Origin: Chloroflexota bacterium
GTDB taxonomy: Bacteria > Chloroflexota > Anaerolineae > Anaerolineales > Anaerolineaceae
Assembly: GCA_021848775.1 (NCBI GenBank)
Contig: JAJZTR010000005.1
Location: forward strand, 1-34,184
DNA: 34,184 nt
Direction: 5' to 3'
Part shown: in pieces, positions 16,326-23,793 of the stretch
Position numbering within the stretch: position 1 is the first letter of the stretch
Layout of the letters: each line of letters begins with the position of its first letter
The notes under the pieces: model-generated
What the model was told of the DNA's origin: nothing
The model's input: the letters and a program-made list of their open reading frames with translations, nothing else
Database searches by the model: none
Translations under genes and position numbers: made by a program

Positions 16326-16811
16326 TTATAAGGTATTCGTGTGCTCGGTAGTCGTCGTTTGACTTTCAGCTGAGGGAGCCTGAGTAGTCGTTGTCCGCGT
16401 CTGGCTGACACCTTGTGGCGGTGTATGCTCTGCAACGACCGTCTGCCTGGTGCTTACAGGGCCTCTTGGGCGGTAGAAAAGCACATATACTATTTTCACA
16501 AGGGCCCAACCGATCAGAGCGTAAACGATCATGGCAATCAGGGTGGATACTTCAAGCACCATGCCGCCCGCTGCCGGGGCACCCGTTAAACTGGCGAAGG
16601 GAGCTACGAAAAAGTCGGTAAATGCGTAAAGGAGCGACGCGAATGCATTGGCTGCATTGACTCCGACCAACTTAAAAATAAACCGCAATGCCAGTACACC
16701 CTCGAGCAAACCAACCAGCAGCCAGATCAATTGGGTGACCTTGAAAGTCGTTACCCGACCTTCGCTTCCTTGTTCGTGGGCTGTGGTTCGTACTTCTTTA
16801 TAGTCTGTCAT
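16326..16811 (-). CDS. YggT family membrane protein
   Basis: A 161-residue protein with a short hydrophilic start, two clear hydrophobic hairpins (WLLVGLLEGVLALRFIFKLV and LIAMIVYALIGWALVKIVYV), and the YggT motif FTDFFVAPF between them. The tail of about 50 residues is Thr/Gln-rich, unlike typical YggT, and probably disordered. Its ATG overlaps the stop of the csbD-like gene (ATGA), so the two are coupled. YggT proteins are linked to osmotic tolerance in some bacteria; here the stress role is inferred from the context. Confidence 0.8.
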   Translation of the reverse strand: MTDYKEVRTTAHEQGSEGRVTTFKVTQLIWLLVGLLEGVLALRFIFKLVGVNAANAFASLLYAFTDFFVAPFASLTGAPAAGGMVLEVSTLIAMIVYALIGWALVKIVYVLFYRPRGPVSTRQTVVAEHTPPQGVSQTRTTTTQAPSAESQTTTTEHTNTL

Positions 16812-16999
16812 ATCGTCCTCTTTCTATATTCTTCTTGAGCCTGCTCCCGGGTATAACCGTACTTCTCCTGAAGCATGCCGATAAATTGATCGAACTTACC
16901 GTCGACCTTATCCAGGTCATCGTCGGTGAGTTTGCCCCACCAGATTTTTGCCTGTCCGCGTATTTGTTTCCATTTTCCTTCAAAAACATCATCGTTCAT
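16808..16999 (-). CDS. CsbD family stress protein
   Basis: A 63-residue acidic helical protein with the family pattern FEGKWKQIRGQAKIWWGKLT DDDLDKVDGK, then KYGYTREQAQEEYRKR. CsbD proteins are strongly expressed under general stress in several bacteria, but their biochemical role is unknown. ATG follows AAGGAGAAAAA. It is coupled to the YggT-like gene by a four-base overlap and lies just downstream of the DUF883-like gene. Confidence 0.92.
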   Translation of the reverse strand: MNDDVFEGKWKQIRGQAKIWWGKLTDDDLDKVDGKFDQFIGMLQEKYGYTREQAQEEYRKRTI

Positions 17000-17037
17000 T
17001 TTTTCTCCTTAAGAATGAGTTGCCTAGAATTTCAAGT

Positions 17038-17469
17038 CTACCGAGGAGCCTGCCGGGCAGGTCTGATTAACATTCCCAGCAAGAAACCAGCTACCACGGT
17101 AATCGATAGCGCCACCCAGGGGTATTTGGCTGCCTGCTCACTTAACCCGCCGGGAGCTTTGTCCGCCATCTCCTGAACTTTCGTGTTGTATTGACTCAAT
17201 CCATGACCAATATCCTTTTTCAGCGTTGCTGCTGCTCCAACCATGGACTCTCTTGCATCTCCGGAAAGTTTTCCAAGTTCCCTGCTCATTTTGGAAGCGT
17301 TATCTTCGACCCAGGTAGTAATGCCGGCTTTGGCATGGGTAGTGGCATCAGAAATGTTATCCTCAACATTGCTTACTCGAGCGGCGCTATCTTCTGCCAG
17401 GGCACCAAGATCCTTTTTTACTTTGGCAGCATCCCGCCGGATTTTTCTGTCCAATTTACGATCGTTCAA
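17038..17469 (-). CDS. DUF883/ElaB/YqjD-like membrane-anchored helical protein
   Basis: A 143-residue protein with a long charged helical region (about 1-110) and one C-terminal membrane helix, YPWVALSITVVAGFLLGMLI, followed by a basic tail. This is the layout of the ElaB/YqjD/DUF883 family, whose members tether to the inner membrane and in Escherichia coli bind ribosomes in stationary phase. The start appears to be TTG at 17469, with an AAAGAGAA site upstream. It is upstream of the csbD-like gene with a 38-base gap. The family call rests on architecture and the C-terminal helix, so it is fairly but not fully certain. Confidence 0.72.
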   Translation of the reverse strand: MNDRKLDRKIRRDAAKVKKDLGALAEDSAARVSNVEDNISDATTHAKAGITTWVEDNASKMSRELGKLSGDARESMVGAAATLKKDIGHGLSQYNTKVQEMADKAPGGLSEQAAKYPWVALSITVVAGFLLGMLIRPARQAPR

Positions 17470-17566
17470 CTGTAATTCTCTTTTCTGGCTTTCGCCATGA
17501 TTCTTTCTTGTTAGATCTTTAATCGATAAGGTTTGAAATCAACAATCGGGAATAAGTCCTTCGACT

Positions 17567-17803
17567 TTACCCCTGGCTTGCCTGACTTACAAAGACTGTA
17601 TTGCTGCGCGAACTGTATCCAGCCCAGTAAATTTTTCCATCAACTTTGAACTCGCTCAGGACCACCGACCGGCCAACTTCTCCGATTTGTTCAACATAAA
17701 CTGTTTTGTAATCCGGTACGCGAATGACCTTTACACCGGTTTCTCCCTGTTCATCCTTTCGGCTGAACTGTTCGACAATCTGGGTCATCTGTATTTCATT
17801 CAT
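17567..17803 (-). CDS. Small hypothetical protein downstream of Dps
   Basis: A 78-residue soluble protein with alternating strands: VKVIRVPDYKTVYVEQIG, VVLSEFKVDGKIYWAGYSSR, NTVFVSQ. It has no Cys, signal or membrane segment, and I do not recognise the family. ATG follows GGAGATAGTT, and the gene begins 24 bases after the second Dps gene ends, so it is very likely in the same operon under promoter D. A role together with Dps is inference. Confidence 0.62.
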   Translation of the reverse strand: MNEIQMTQIVEQFSRKDEQGETGVKVIRVPDYKTVYVEQIGEVGRSVVLSEFKVDGKIYWAGYSSRSNTVFVSQASQG

Positions 17804-17827
17804 AACTATCTCCGCATTTGCAGTTGA

Positions 17828-18409
17828 CTATGAGGAAAGGCTCGTAATGTCCGCTGGTAGGTGGGGCATTACACCCAATTTATCGATGGCGACTGGTTCA
17901 ATCTCGAGGTAGGAACGCAGCATCCAGGCCATCTTTTCATGCAGGCGCATAACACTTACGAGCAATTCGAATGTGCCTTCGTCCTCGTACTCCTCATTGC
18001 ATTTTCTGGCATCCTCCCGTAAAAAGCGGATTGCAGCCTCATGATCGGCTAAAAGGATCATGATTTTTGGGACGCTGCCTGGTTGTTCCGCTAATCGCGA
18101 GAATTGGATAAATTCCTGGAGGCTTCCAATGGCAATCCCGCCCAGCATCCGCGACCGCTCTGCAATCTCGTCTGAAATTTCGTTCAATTGTTTATATTGG
18201 GAATCAAATAAGATATGCAGCTCTAAGAAGCCGCTACCACTCACGTTCCAATGGGCGTTCCGGGTCTTTTGGGAGAGTACAGCCTCATTGGCCAGTGTAT
18301 TGTTGAGAATATCCACAACCGAATGACGGACTTCGCTATCCAGACCGATATTTGGCTGGATTTCAACCTGTAAATTCGTTTTGTGGCCATCGTTACGATT
18401 AGGTTCCAT
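17828..18409 (-). CDS. dps: Dps family DNA-binding ferritin-like protein
   Basis: A 193-residue Dps protein with a canonical ferroxidase site: His in NAHWNVSG, His and Asp in LHILFD, and Asp and Glu in SDEIAERSRMLGG. Dps proteins form 12-subunit cages that store iron, remove hydrogen peroxide and bind DNA in stress. The N-terminal extension (about 20 residues, with Arg, Lys and Asn) could contact DNA. ATG at 18409 is chosen because of AAAGGAAAG just upstream. The GTG at 18442 coincides with the transcription start predicted from site D. The gene leads an operon with the small protein at 17567. Confidence 0.9.
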   Translation of the reverse strand: MEPNRNDGHKTNLQVEIQPNIGLDSEVRHSVVDILNNTLANEAVLSQKTRNAHWNVSGSGFLELHILFDSQYKQLNEISDEIAERSRMLGGIAIGSLQEFIQFSRLAEQPGSVPKIMILLADHEAAIRFLREDARKCNEEYEDEGTFELLVSVMRLHEKMAWMLRSYLEIEPVAIDKLGVMPHLPADITSLSS

Positions 18410-18448
18410 TTGCTTTCCTTTCAATAGATGGTTTAATGCCACAATAAC

Positions 18449-18504
18449 ATCCTATTAGAAAAGGGCTATCGACGTCCCTAATACAACCTATATAACTTCT
18501 ATTA
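18449..18504 (-). promoter_or_regulatory. Conserved promoter element, site D
   Basis: Minus strand: GGGACG (18473-18478), an 18-bp spacer with CGATAGCCC, and TAGGAT (18449-18454). Upstream are ATATAGG and AATAG, 11 bp apart, and GTTATT follows. It drives the canonical Dps gene. It is nearly identical to site C from TTAGGGAC through TAGGAT. Confidence 0.76.
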
Positions 18505-18602
18505 AATTCATTACTGCATGGGTCGGTGAATTATTGAAAAGCCTCGAATTTAATAACTTAGTAAAAAGTTGTTCATCCCAGAAGTTACTCGAGCCCGCGG
18601 AA

Positions 18603-19397
18603 TTATGGTTGTGAATTCGATGGCTCTTCGGTACTAATTGTCGCAAAAACGACGGTGTGGTGATCGAACTCGCCGTTCACGTATCTTCCAGCGCAGGTTA
18701 TGAGAGTTAGGTGAGAAAGACCGTCCAGTGCTGGCTGTGGTCCTGTGCCTTCAACTATTCCTGGACCGTAAATCTTTGAAAGGACAGTTGGATCGGTAGA
18801 CTCTTGGATGGAGTAAACCTTAATTTGATCGACAATGAAGCGAATATTGAGTGTGGAATTCTTGACATGAACTATGATCGCGTCACCGGGAGAAAGGTTC
18901 TTTAGGTTGGCAAAGATCTCAGGATTGCCGAGCGGGTCGGTGACGTGCCCTGCAATGGTAGCCGTGCCTGACTCACCCGGTATGCCACCGCCGCGGTACC
19001 AAAATGCCGTGTGCCAGACCGGATCGCCAATTGGACCTTTAGGCGCATCCATTACATTGTCCGCAGTGAGACCCACGCCAAGCACCGGGGCATTGACATT
19101 AAGTACAGGAATCTGAAGCTCGAGCGGCACGTCCACAGGTCCAGATCTCAGGTCAAGGTTTAAATCATAGGAAGAGCCGAGGATGAAGAGCGTGGGTGTC
19201 GGTTCAATGGTTGGTTCGGCTGTTGGTTGAATTGTCGGTTGTGCTGTCGGCTGGATCGTCACTGATAACAAAGAAGACAGGGAGGGCAAAGGGAGCGCCT
19301 TCCCTGTCTCTAAATTTCCACATCCTGCCAGCAATATTACAATTGCGAGGATAGCAGTAAGCCAACCGAGCGAGATGCGGTCTGAGTGATCCATCAT
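18603..19397 (-). CDS. Sortase, predicted lipoprotein
   Basis: A 264-residue sortase-family transpeptidase. The catalytic Cys is in LTLITCAGRY (about 235) and the His is in TIAGHVTDP (about 151). The N-terminus (from 19397) has a hydrophobic stretch ending in LLAGC, a good lipobox with Cys about 26. A PT-rich spacer (QPTIQPTAEPTIEPTPT) follows before the beta-barrel domain, so a lipid anchor is likely; sortases normally use an uncleaved helix. Where an Arg is expected before the last strand, the sequence reads FDHHTVVFA, so the catalytic Arg may be replaced. The start is chosen 22 bases after the DUF3494 gene ends. The ribosome binding site is weak, which suggests coupling. Confidence 0.85.
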   Translation of the reverse strand: MMDHSDRISLGWLTAILAIVILLAGCGNLETGKALPLPSLSSLLSVTIQPTAQPTIQPTAEPTIEPTPTLFILGSSYDLNLDLRSGPVDVPLELQIPVLNVNAPVLGVGLTADNVMDAPKGPIGDPVWHTAFWYRGGGIPGESGTATIAGHVTDPLGNPEIFANLKNLSPGDAIIVHVKNSTLNIRFIVDQIKVYSIQESTDPTVLSKIYGPGIVEGTGPQPALDGLSHLTLITCAGRYVNGEFDHHTVVFATISTEEPSNSQP

Positions 19398-19419
19398 TGC
19401 TCGCGCTACGATTGCCTGA

Positions 19420-20337
19420 TTACTTTGACAGGTAATCGCGGCGCATTGATCGTAAGCCATAGAATAAAGCGACCGCGCTAGCGCCAATTAGGATTACCAG
19501 AATCCAAGGGGAGCTGCCATCCCGAATGGGCCCACCGCCTGTGCTTGGTAGCCCGGCGACAACTGGCAAAAGCGTGGCAGTTGCCTGTGTATTTTCCGAT
19601 GTAGCCGCAGGTGTTTCAGTGCTCGGGGTCGGTTCTTGCGCCAGGCAGCCCGAACCAGTGATGGTGTTGGAATCCAGTGTTACTGCACCCGTTTGCGCCA
19701 GGGCTCGACCATTCAAGCTTGCACCCGTCTGCAGGCTGATGGACGTGAAAGCAAGAATATTTCCTATGAACGAAGTGCCGGTACCGATCGTCGCAGAGCT
19801 GACCACCCGCCACCACACGTTGCAAGGGTCGCCACCCACCACAGATGAACCAGACGATGTGGTAAGAGCAGCTGCTGACTTGAAAATCCAGACCCCTGAA
19901 CCACTGAGGGTGAGTACCCCTGACAGCGCAAAGGCGTCCGCACAATAGACGCCCGGTACCAGGTTTTCGCCAGCAAGATCCTTGGTACCTGGATAGGTCG
20001 TGTCACAGCTTTGATCGAGCGAGGTGAAGGCAGCGGTAGAATCAGCCTGAGCCTGTGCCGCGTTTGCATCCGCAGAATGGAGCGTACCTGGGGGACCAAC
20101 TGTGCCCGGGGGGAACCCTGTCACAGCAGAACCGGGACTCACGCCAAGATTCCCAGGCATGATCGTCGGACCCGTATTGGTCACTGTCTCACCCGCCAGA
20201 ACAGAGTAGGTCCCTGCCGCGCCCAAGGTCGGCGAAGTGGCTGCTAAGGAGCTTGCAATCACATTTGTAAACACTCCTGCCATAGAAAGTGACAGGACCA
20301 GCATAACTGAAATTGCCAATAACATTCTTTTTTGCAT
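19420..20337 (-). CDS. DUF3494 (ice-binding-like) surface protein with LPSTG sorting signal
   Basis: A 305-residue exported protein. It has a signal peptide (about 1-29), then a DUF3494 / ice-binding-like domain (about 30-225) with NLGVSPGSAVTGFPPGTV, LTPGVYC-like LVPGVYCADAFALSG, and SFIGNILAFTSISLQTGAS. A Thr/Ala/Pro-rich linker follows. The C-terminal sorting signal is LPSTG (263-267), a hydrophobic helix, then a basic tail with RRDYLSK. Sortase should therefore link it to the cell wall. DUF3494 proteins include ice-binding adhesins but many have other surface roles. ATG at 20337 follows AGGAGG at 9 bases. It forms an operon with the sortase and is driven by site E. Confidence 0.88.
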   Translation of the reverse strand: MQKRMLLAISVMLVLSLSMAGVFTNVIASSLAATSPTLGAAGTYSVLAGETVTNTGPTIMPGNLGVSPGSAVTGFPPGTVGPPGTLHSADANAAQAQADSTAAFTSLDQSCDTTYPGTKDLAGENLVPGVYCADAFALSGVLTLSGSGVWIFKSAAALTTSSGSSVVGGDPCNVWWRVVSSATIGTGTSFIGNILAFTSISLQTGASLNGRALAQTGAVTLDSNTITGSGCLAQEPTPSTETPAATSENTQATATLLPVVAGLPSTGGGPIRDGSSPWILVILIGASAVALFYGLRSMRRDYLSK

Positions 20338-20424
20338 TTTATACGGCCTCCTACAAATTTCATCCAACCATCAGATGGTAAAAAGGCATACATTTCCAAC
20401 GAGAAAATGCTTTGCGCCAATACC

Positions 20425-20482
20425 ATCGTAATTGAAGGGGGCTATCAACGTCCCTAATACAGCCTATTAAATTCCTATTAAA
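20425..20482 (-). promoter_or_regulatory. Conserved promoter element, site E
   Basis: Minus strand: GGGACG (20449-20454), an 18-bp spacer with TGATAGCCC, and TACGAT (20425-20430). Upstream AATAGG occurs twice, about 11 bp apart, and GGTATT follows. It drives the DUF3494-sortase operon with a leader of about 80 bases. Confidence 0.74.
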
Positions 20483-20522
20483 TAATATCTACCTAAGTCA
20501 ACAAAATCTTCAGGGAAAAACC

Positions 20523-21206
20523 TTAATATATTTTCTTCGAGTGCAGATCGTAGCCCATTCCAGGGACCGTCTCGATTAGTGCGCCATATTCCCCCATTTT
20601 TTTGCGCAGACGGCCAAGATATGTATGTAAATAGTGGTTTGATCCACGATATTCCGAACCCCAGACCTCAGCGATCAACTCATCGTGCGTCACGATGGAG
20701 TCCAGGTGACGGGCAAGCTCAGCCAAAATGGCATATTCTGTTTTGGTCAGATGCAAATCCTTATCGGCAATGAAGACGCGGCGCTCTGCCAGGTCAATGC
20801 GAAAATCGCCAATCTCTATCTTTGTCTCAGATATTTTTGCGGGGACATAAGACCGGCGCAGGAAAGCGCGTACCCGCGCCAGTAATTCTTCCTGCCCAAA
20901 CGGTTTGGTGACGTAGTCATCCGCGCCGGCATCCAGGGCAGCAACTTTGAGGTCTTCTTCCAAACGCGCGCTCAATATGATGATGGGCACATCCGAACGT
21001 GCCCGGATCCAGGCACAAATATCGACCCCCGAAAGTCCTGGCAGCAGCAGGTCAAGTAGAACCAGGTCCACAGGGACTTCCTGAAATAAAGCGATTGCCT
21101 GGTGGCTATCCCCAGCTTCACTGACCGTATATCCACGTTTCACCAGGTTGACCCGCACTAATTTGCGAATACTCGGGTCGTCTTCAACAATTAATATGTT
21201 GCCCAT
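20523..21206 (-). CDS. OmpR/PhoB-family response regulator
   Basis: A 227-residue regulator. The receiver domain has the acidic pair in VEDD, phospho-acceptor Asp about 52 (VLLDLLLPG) and Lys about 101 (VTKPFG). The winged-helix DNA-binding domain (about 130-225) contains LTKTEYAILAELARH and GSNHYLHTYLGRLRKKM. The overall form is KdpE/PhoB-like. ATG at 21206 follows GAGGGG; the longer frame is not supported. It begins 4 bases after the histidine kinase ends, so the two form one operon and a cognate pair. Regulators of this class bind direct repeats at 11-bp steps, the pattern seen upstream in sites A-F, but regulation of those sites is only inferred. Confidence 0.92.
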   Translation of the reverse strand: MGNILIVEDDPSIRKLVRVNLVKRGYTVSEAGDSHQAIALFQEVPVDLVLLDLLLPGLSGVDICAWIRARSDVPIIILSARLEEDLKVAALDAGADDYVTKPFGQEELLARVRAFLRRSYVPAKISETKIEIGDFRIDLAERRVFIADKDLHLTKTEYAILAELARHLDSIVTHDELIAEVWGSEYRGSNHYLHTYLGRLRKKMGEYGALIETVPGMGYDLHSKKIY

Positions 21207-21210
21207 AGAT

Positions 21211-22914
21211 CTACCCCTCAGTTTCCGGATTTCTTTCCTGGATCGACATCGGCACGAGTGGAATCGTAAAACATATCGTTGCCCCAGGTGCAGCTTTTTT
21301 CTTAATCCAGATACGGCCGCCATGGGCTTCGACCAATCCTTTGCAGATCGCCAATCCCAATCCAGCGCCTTGCGCTGCGCTGTTTTCCATGTTTACACCC
21401 CGACGAAACGCCTCGAATACTTTTTTGTATTCGGCCGGTTGAATACCAGGTCCCTGATCGCTGACATTAATCTGCAAAAAATCTTTTCGCACATTGGCTG
21501 AGACGTTGATTTCACTGCCTTTTGGAGCGTAGGTCGAGGCATTCCGGACCAGATTGACAAGTACCTGACCGATCCGCTTTGTGTCTGCTAAAACCAGCGG
21601 CAGCCTGGCTGGCCAGTGAAAGGTTAAGGTATGCCCGTTTGTCAAGATATGCAATTGCGATGAGGTATCCTCAATAATTTCGTGAATGGACTGCGGTTTC
21701 ATTAATATTGGCAGCCTGCCGGCTTCCAGCCGCGATAGATCCAGAAGATGATCTATCAGCTCCTGCAGCCGGTCAGCTTCCTTTTGAATCGTCATAACGA
21801 AATCATGCTGCTCATTTTGATCCCAGGAGACATCCTCAGCCAGCATTGTGGTCGTAAAGCCGATTATGGATGTCAAAGGAGTACGCAGTTCATGTGAAAT
21901 CATCGCCAGGAATTGAGTCTTGATCTCATTGGCTCGCTCAGCCTCATGTCGCAATTCTTCTTCGACCTTAAGTAATTTGAGGTTGTGAAGGGTCACTGCA
22001 GCCTGGTCAACAAGGATATTAAGATGACGGAGTCCGATATGATCGATGGGATGATCATGTTTGAAATAGATCAACAGGCAGCCGAGCCAGTTCCCGGATG
22101 CAACCAACGGAAGGATTGCCAGAGTTTGGATTTGTGCTTCCGCGAGAGTATCGTATATCAGTGGTTGTAGTCGTGGATCGGATTTGTTTCCATTGATTAC
22201 TACAGCCCGATTGGCGTTGACGAGCTCCCAAAAAGCAGTCTCTTCATACAGGTTGGATTCCCCAGGCCAGGGTGATAGATTCGGGCTGGACAGCCAGGCA
22301 GCAACCACCTCCAACCCGCCCGCAGGCCCGACTTTGGGATCATCAAAGAAAAGCACTGTCGCCCGTTCGGCTGGACGCAGTTCATGGGCAGACATCAAGA
22401 TTTTAAGAACTGCTTCAGGTCTATGTGCCAGGCTCATTCTTCGGCTAAGGTCAAACTGTTCACGCGTGCGGTTCAGGGTTTTCCGCAGCGCCAGCTCGAC
22501 ATCCTTCTGGTCCGTGATGTCCATGGCAATGGTAAACAAAAAGTCCGGTTCACCGACTTCATTTTGGACTAAAAAAGTACGCGCAGACATCCAGCGTGTG
22601 GTGCCGTCTGGACGGATAATACGATAAGCCTGTGAGAATGGTTGATCTGAATTGTGCTGCCTGGCAATCATTACCTGCAATCGGTCTTCCGGGTGAACAC
22701 TTTCGATCAGAATCTGAGGATCGGCATACAGGCTCTGGCAGGATCGTCCCCAAACCGTCGCGAAGGCCGGATTTACATAAAGAATATGCTCGGAGTTAAG
22801 ATCGAACACCCAGACCACCTGGTCAATATTTAGCAAAATTTGCTTGAAGGAAGGATTTCCCTCTAACAAATGTCTTATGTTCATTCGAGATTTGTTGTCG
22901 TTAATGGCTGACAT
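21211..22914 (-). CDS. PAS-GAF sensor histidine kinase
   Basis: A 567-residue soluble histidine kinase: PAS (about 20-140), GAF (about 160-315), HisKA with phospho-His about 341 (MISHELRTPLTSIIGF), and an HATPase domain with VLVNLVRNASTYAP, DQGPGIQP and GAGLGLAICKGLVEAHGG. All nucleotide-binding boxes are present, so it should be active. It has no membrane helix; the signal is cytoplasmic. It is directly upstream of its likely partner regulator. The region upstream (22915-23077) carries no obvious conserved promoter element. Confidence 0.93.
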   Translation of the reverse strand: MSAINDNKSRMNIRHLLEGNPSFKQILLNIDQVVWVFDLNSEHILYVNPAFATVWGRSCQSLYADPQILIESVHPEDRLQVMIARQHNSDQPFSQAYRIIRPDGTTRWMSARTFLVQNEVGEPDFLFTIAMDITDQKDVELALRKTLNRTREQFDLSRRMSLAHRPEAVLKILMSAHELRPAERATVLFFDDPKVGPAGGLEVVAAWLSSPNLSPWPGESNLYEETAFWELVNANRAVVINGNKSDPRLQPLIYDTLAEAQIQTLAILPLVASGNWLGCLLIYFKHDHPIDHIGLRHLNILVDQAAVTLHNLKLLKVEEELRHEAERANEIKTQFLAMISHELRTPLTSIIGFTTTMLAEDVSWDQNEQHDFVMTIQKEADRLQELIDHLLDLSRLEAGRLPILMKPQSIHEIIEDTSSQLHILTNGHTLTFHWPARLPLVLADTKRIGQVLVNLVRNASTYAPKGSEINVSANVRKDFLQINVSDQGPGIQPAEYKKVFEAFRRGVNMENSAAQGAGLGLAICKGLVEAHGGRIWIKKKAAPGATICFTIPLVPMSIQERNPETEG

Positions 22915-23134
22915 GGCTATATTTATTATATACGTTTATGACGCCTATATTAAGGATACTGAACGCTTGTCTGGTCAGAAAGAGCTGACAACGTGGAAAT
23001 TGTAATATATTTCAATCGGGGGTAAGATGAAATCATCATCTAGACAACCATCTATAAAAACTCTCGCGTAGATTAATTTGTGTATTTCCAGGATGCGAGG
23101 TTATGGGACTATGGAAATGCCCAAAGAGGAAAAC

Positions 23135-23338
23135 ATGCTTATCAGATATTCATGCAAGGATATGGGATTGAAATGTTCCTATATAGTCAAGGGCGAAAAC
23201 CAGGAAGACGTGATCCAGCAGGCGTTGGCACATGTGCTGGAAAACCACACCCTTGAATTTAATAGGATCCAGTCTCCAGAAGAGATTGAACAGATGGAGA
23301 AGGCGTTGGCCCTTTCCACCCGGATCGTAGCCGGGTAA
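23135..23338 (+). CDS. DUF1059 small protein
   Basis: A 67-residue protein: MLIRYSCKDMGLKCSYIVKG followed by a helix with ENQEDVIQQALAHVLENH. It matches DUF1059, small proteins with a conserved CxDxG/C pattern and a C-terminal helix, whose function is unknown. ATG at 23135 is chosen because AAAGAGGAAAAC precedes it and the family begins here; the frame upstream to 23078 has no site. It is a single plus-strand gene between the divergent histidine kinase and the site F region. Confidence 0.78.
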   Translation: MLIRYSCKDMGLKCSYIVKGENQEDVIQQALAHVLENHTLEFNRIQSPEEIEQMEKALALSTRIVAG

Positions 23339-23409
23339 ACTCGAAATTCAACCAATTCCCAAAAACCAGCTCACGAAGGTTTAATTTTGGAATGACCTTT
23401 CAGAAAATG

Positions 23410-23463
23410 ATAGTTCTTTTATAGGTTTTTGCAGGGACATTGATAGCCTCCTATTCGTAGAAT
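23410..23463 (+). promoter_or_regulatory. Conserved promoter element, site F
   Basis: Plus strand: GGGACA (23434-23439), an 18-bp spacer with TTGATAGCC, and TAGAAT (23458-23463). Upstream ATAG motifs at 23410 and 23421 are 11 bp apart. It is the only copy on the plus strand and points towards the USP pseudogene. Confidence 0.7.
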
Positions 23464-23494
23464 AATTGCTGGGCTGTTATCGGATGGAGAACGG

Positions 23495-23782
23495 ATGTGC
23501 TTGAATTTAAAGGCGAAGCAGCCATTAGGCCAGATGCCTCCTCTGGCATTTGACGTAAATGCGGCCTGTTTTAAGCGCGTGATGAGAGGAAAGGTCGTTG
23601 TTTACAATTTTATAAATAGCTGGCAGGGAAAACCAGTGCAAGCAGCTGAACCGGCGGCCTGCCTGATTTCGAATCGAGCCTCCAATAATACTGGCGCGTA
23701 TTATTCAAAGAGAGAGGCTATCTGGCGTGGTATTAAGACAATTTTTCCCCTGGTCACCTTTACCAGGTTTTCTTGTTCGTAG
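23495..23782 (+). CDS. Doubtful hypothetical protein between site F and the USP pseudogene
   Basis: A 95-codon frame starting ATG with GGAGAA six bases upstream, about 25 bases after the transcription start predicted from site F. Its stop overlaps the ribosome binding site of the USP gene. The product (with AAEPAACLISNRASNNTG) has no known domain or signal. The alternative is that this is simply a 320-base leader of the decayed USP gene. The position is the only argument for it. Confidence 0.3.
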   Translation: MCLNLKAKQPLGQMPPLAFDVNAACFKRVMRGKVVVYNFINSWQGKPVQAAEPAACLISNRASNNTGAYYSKREAIWRGIKTIFPLVTFTRFSCS

Positions 23783-23793
23783 GAGGAAATTCC

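Noticed and set aside
19420-19487. Longer sortase start at 19487
   Set aside because: It would overlap the end of the DUF3494 gene and put 30 non-hydrophobic residues before a good lipoprotein signal.
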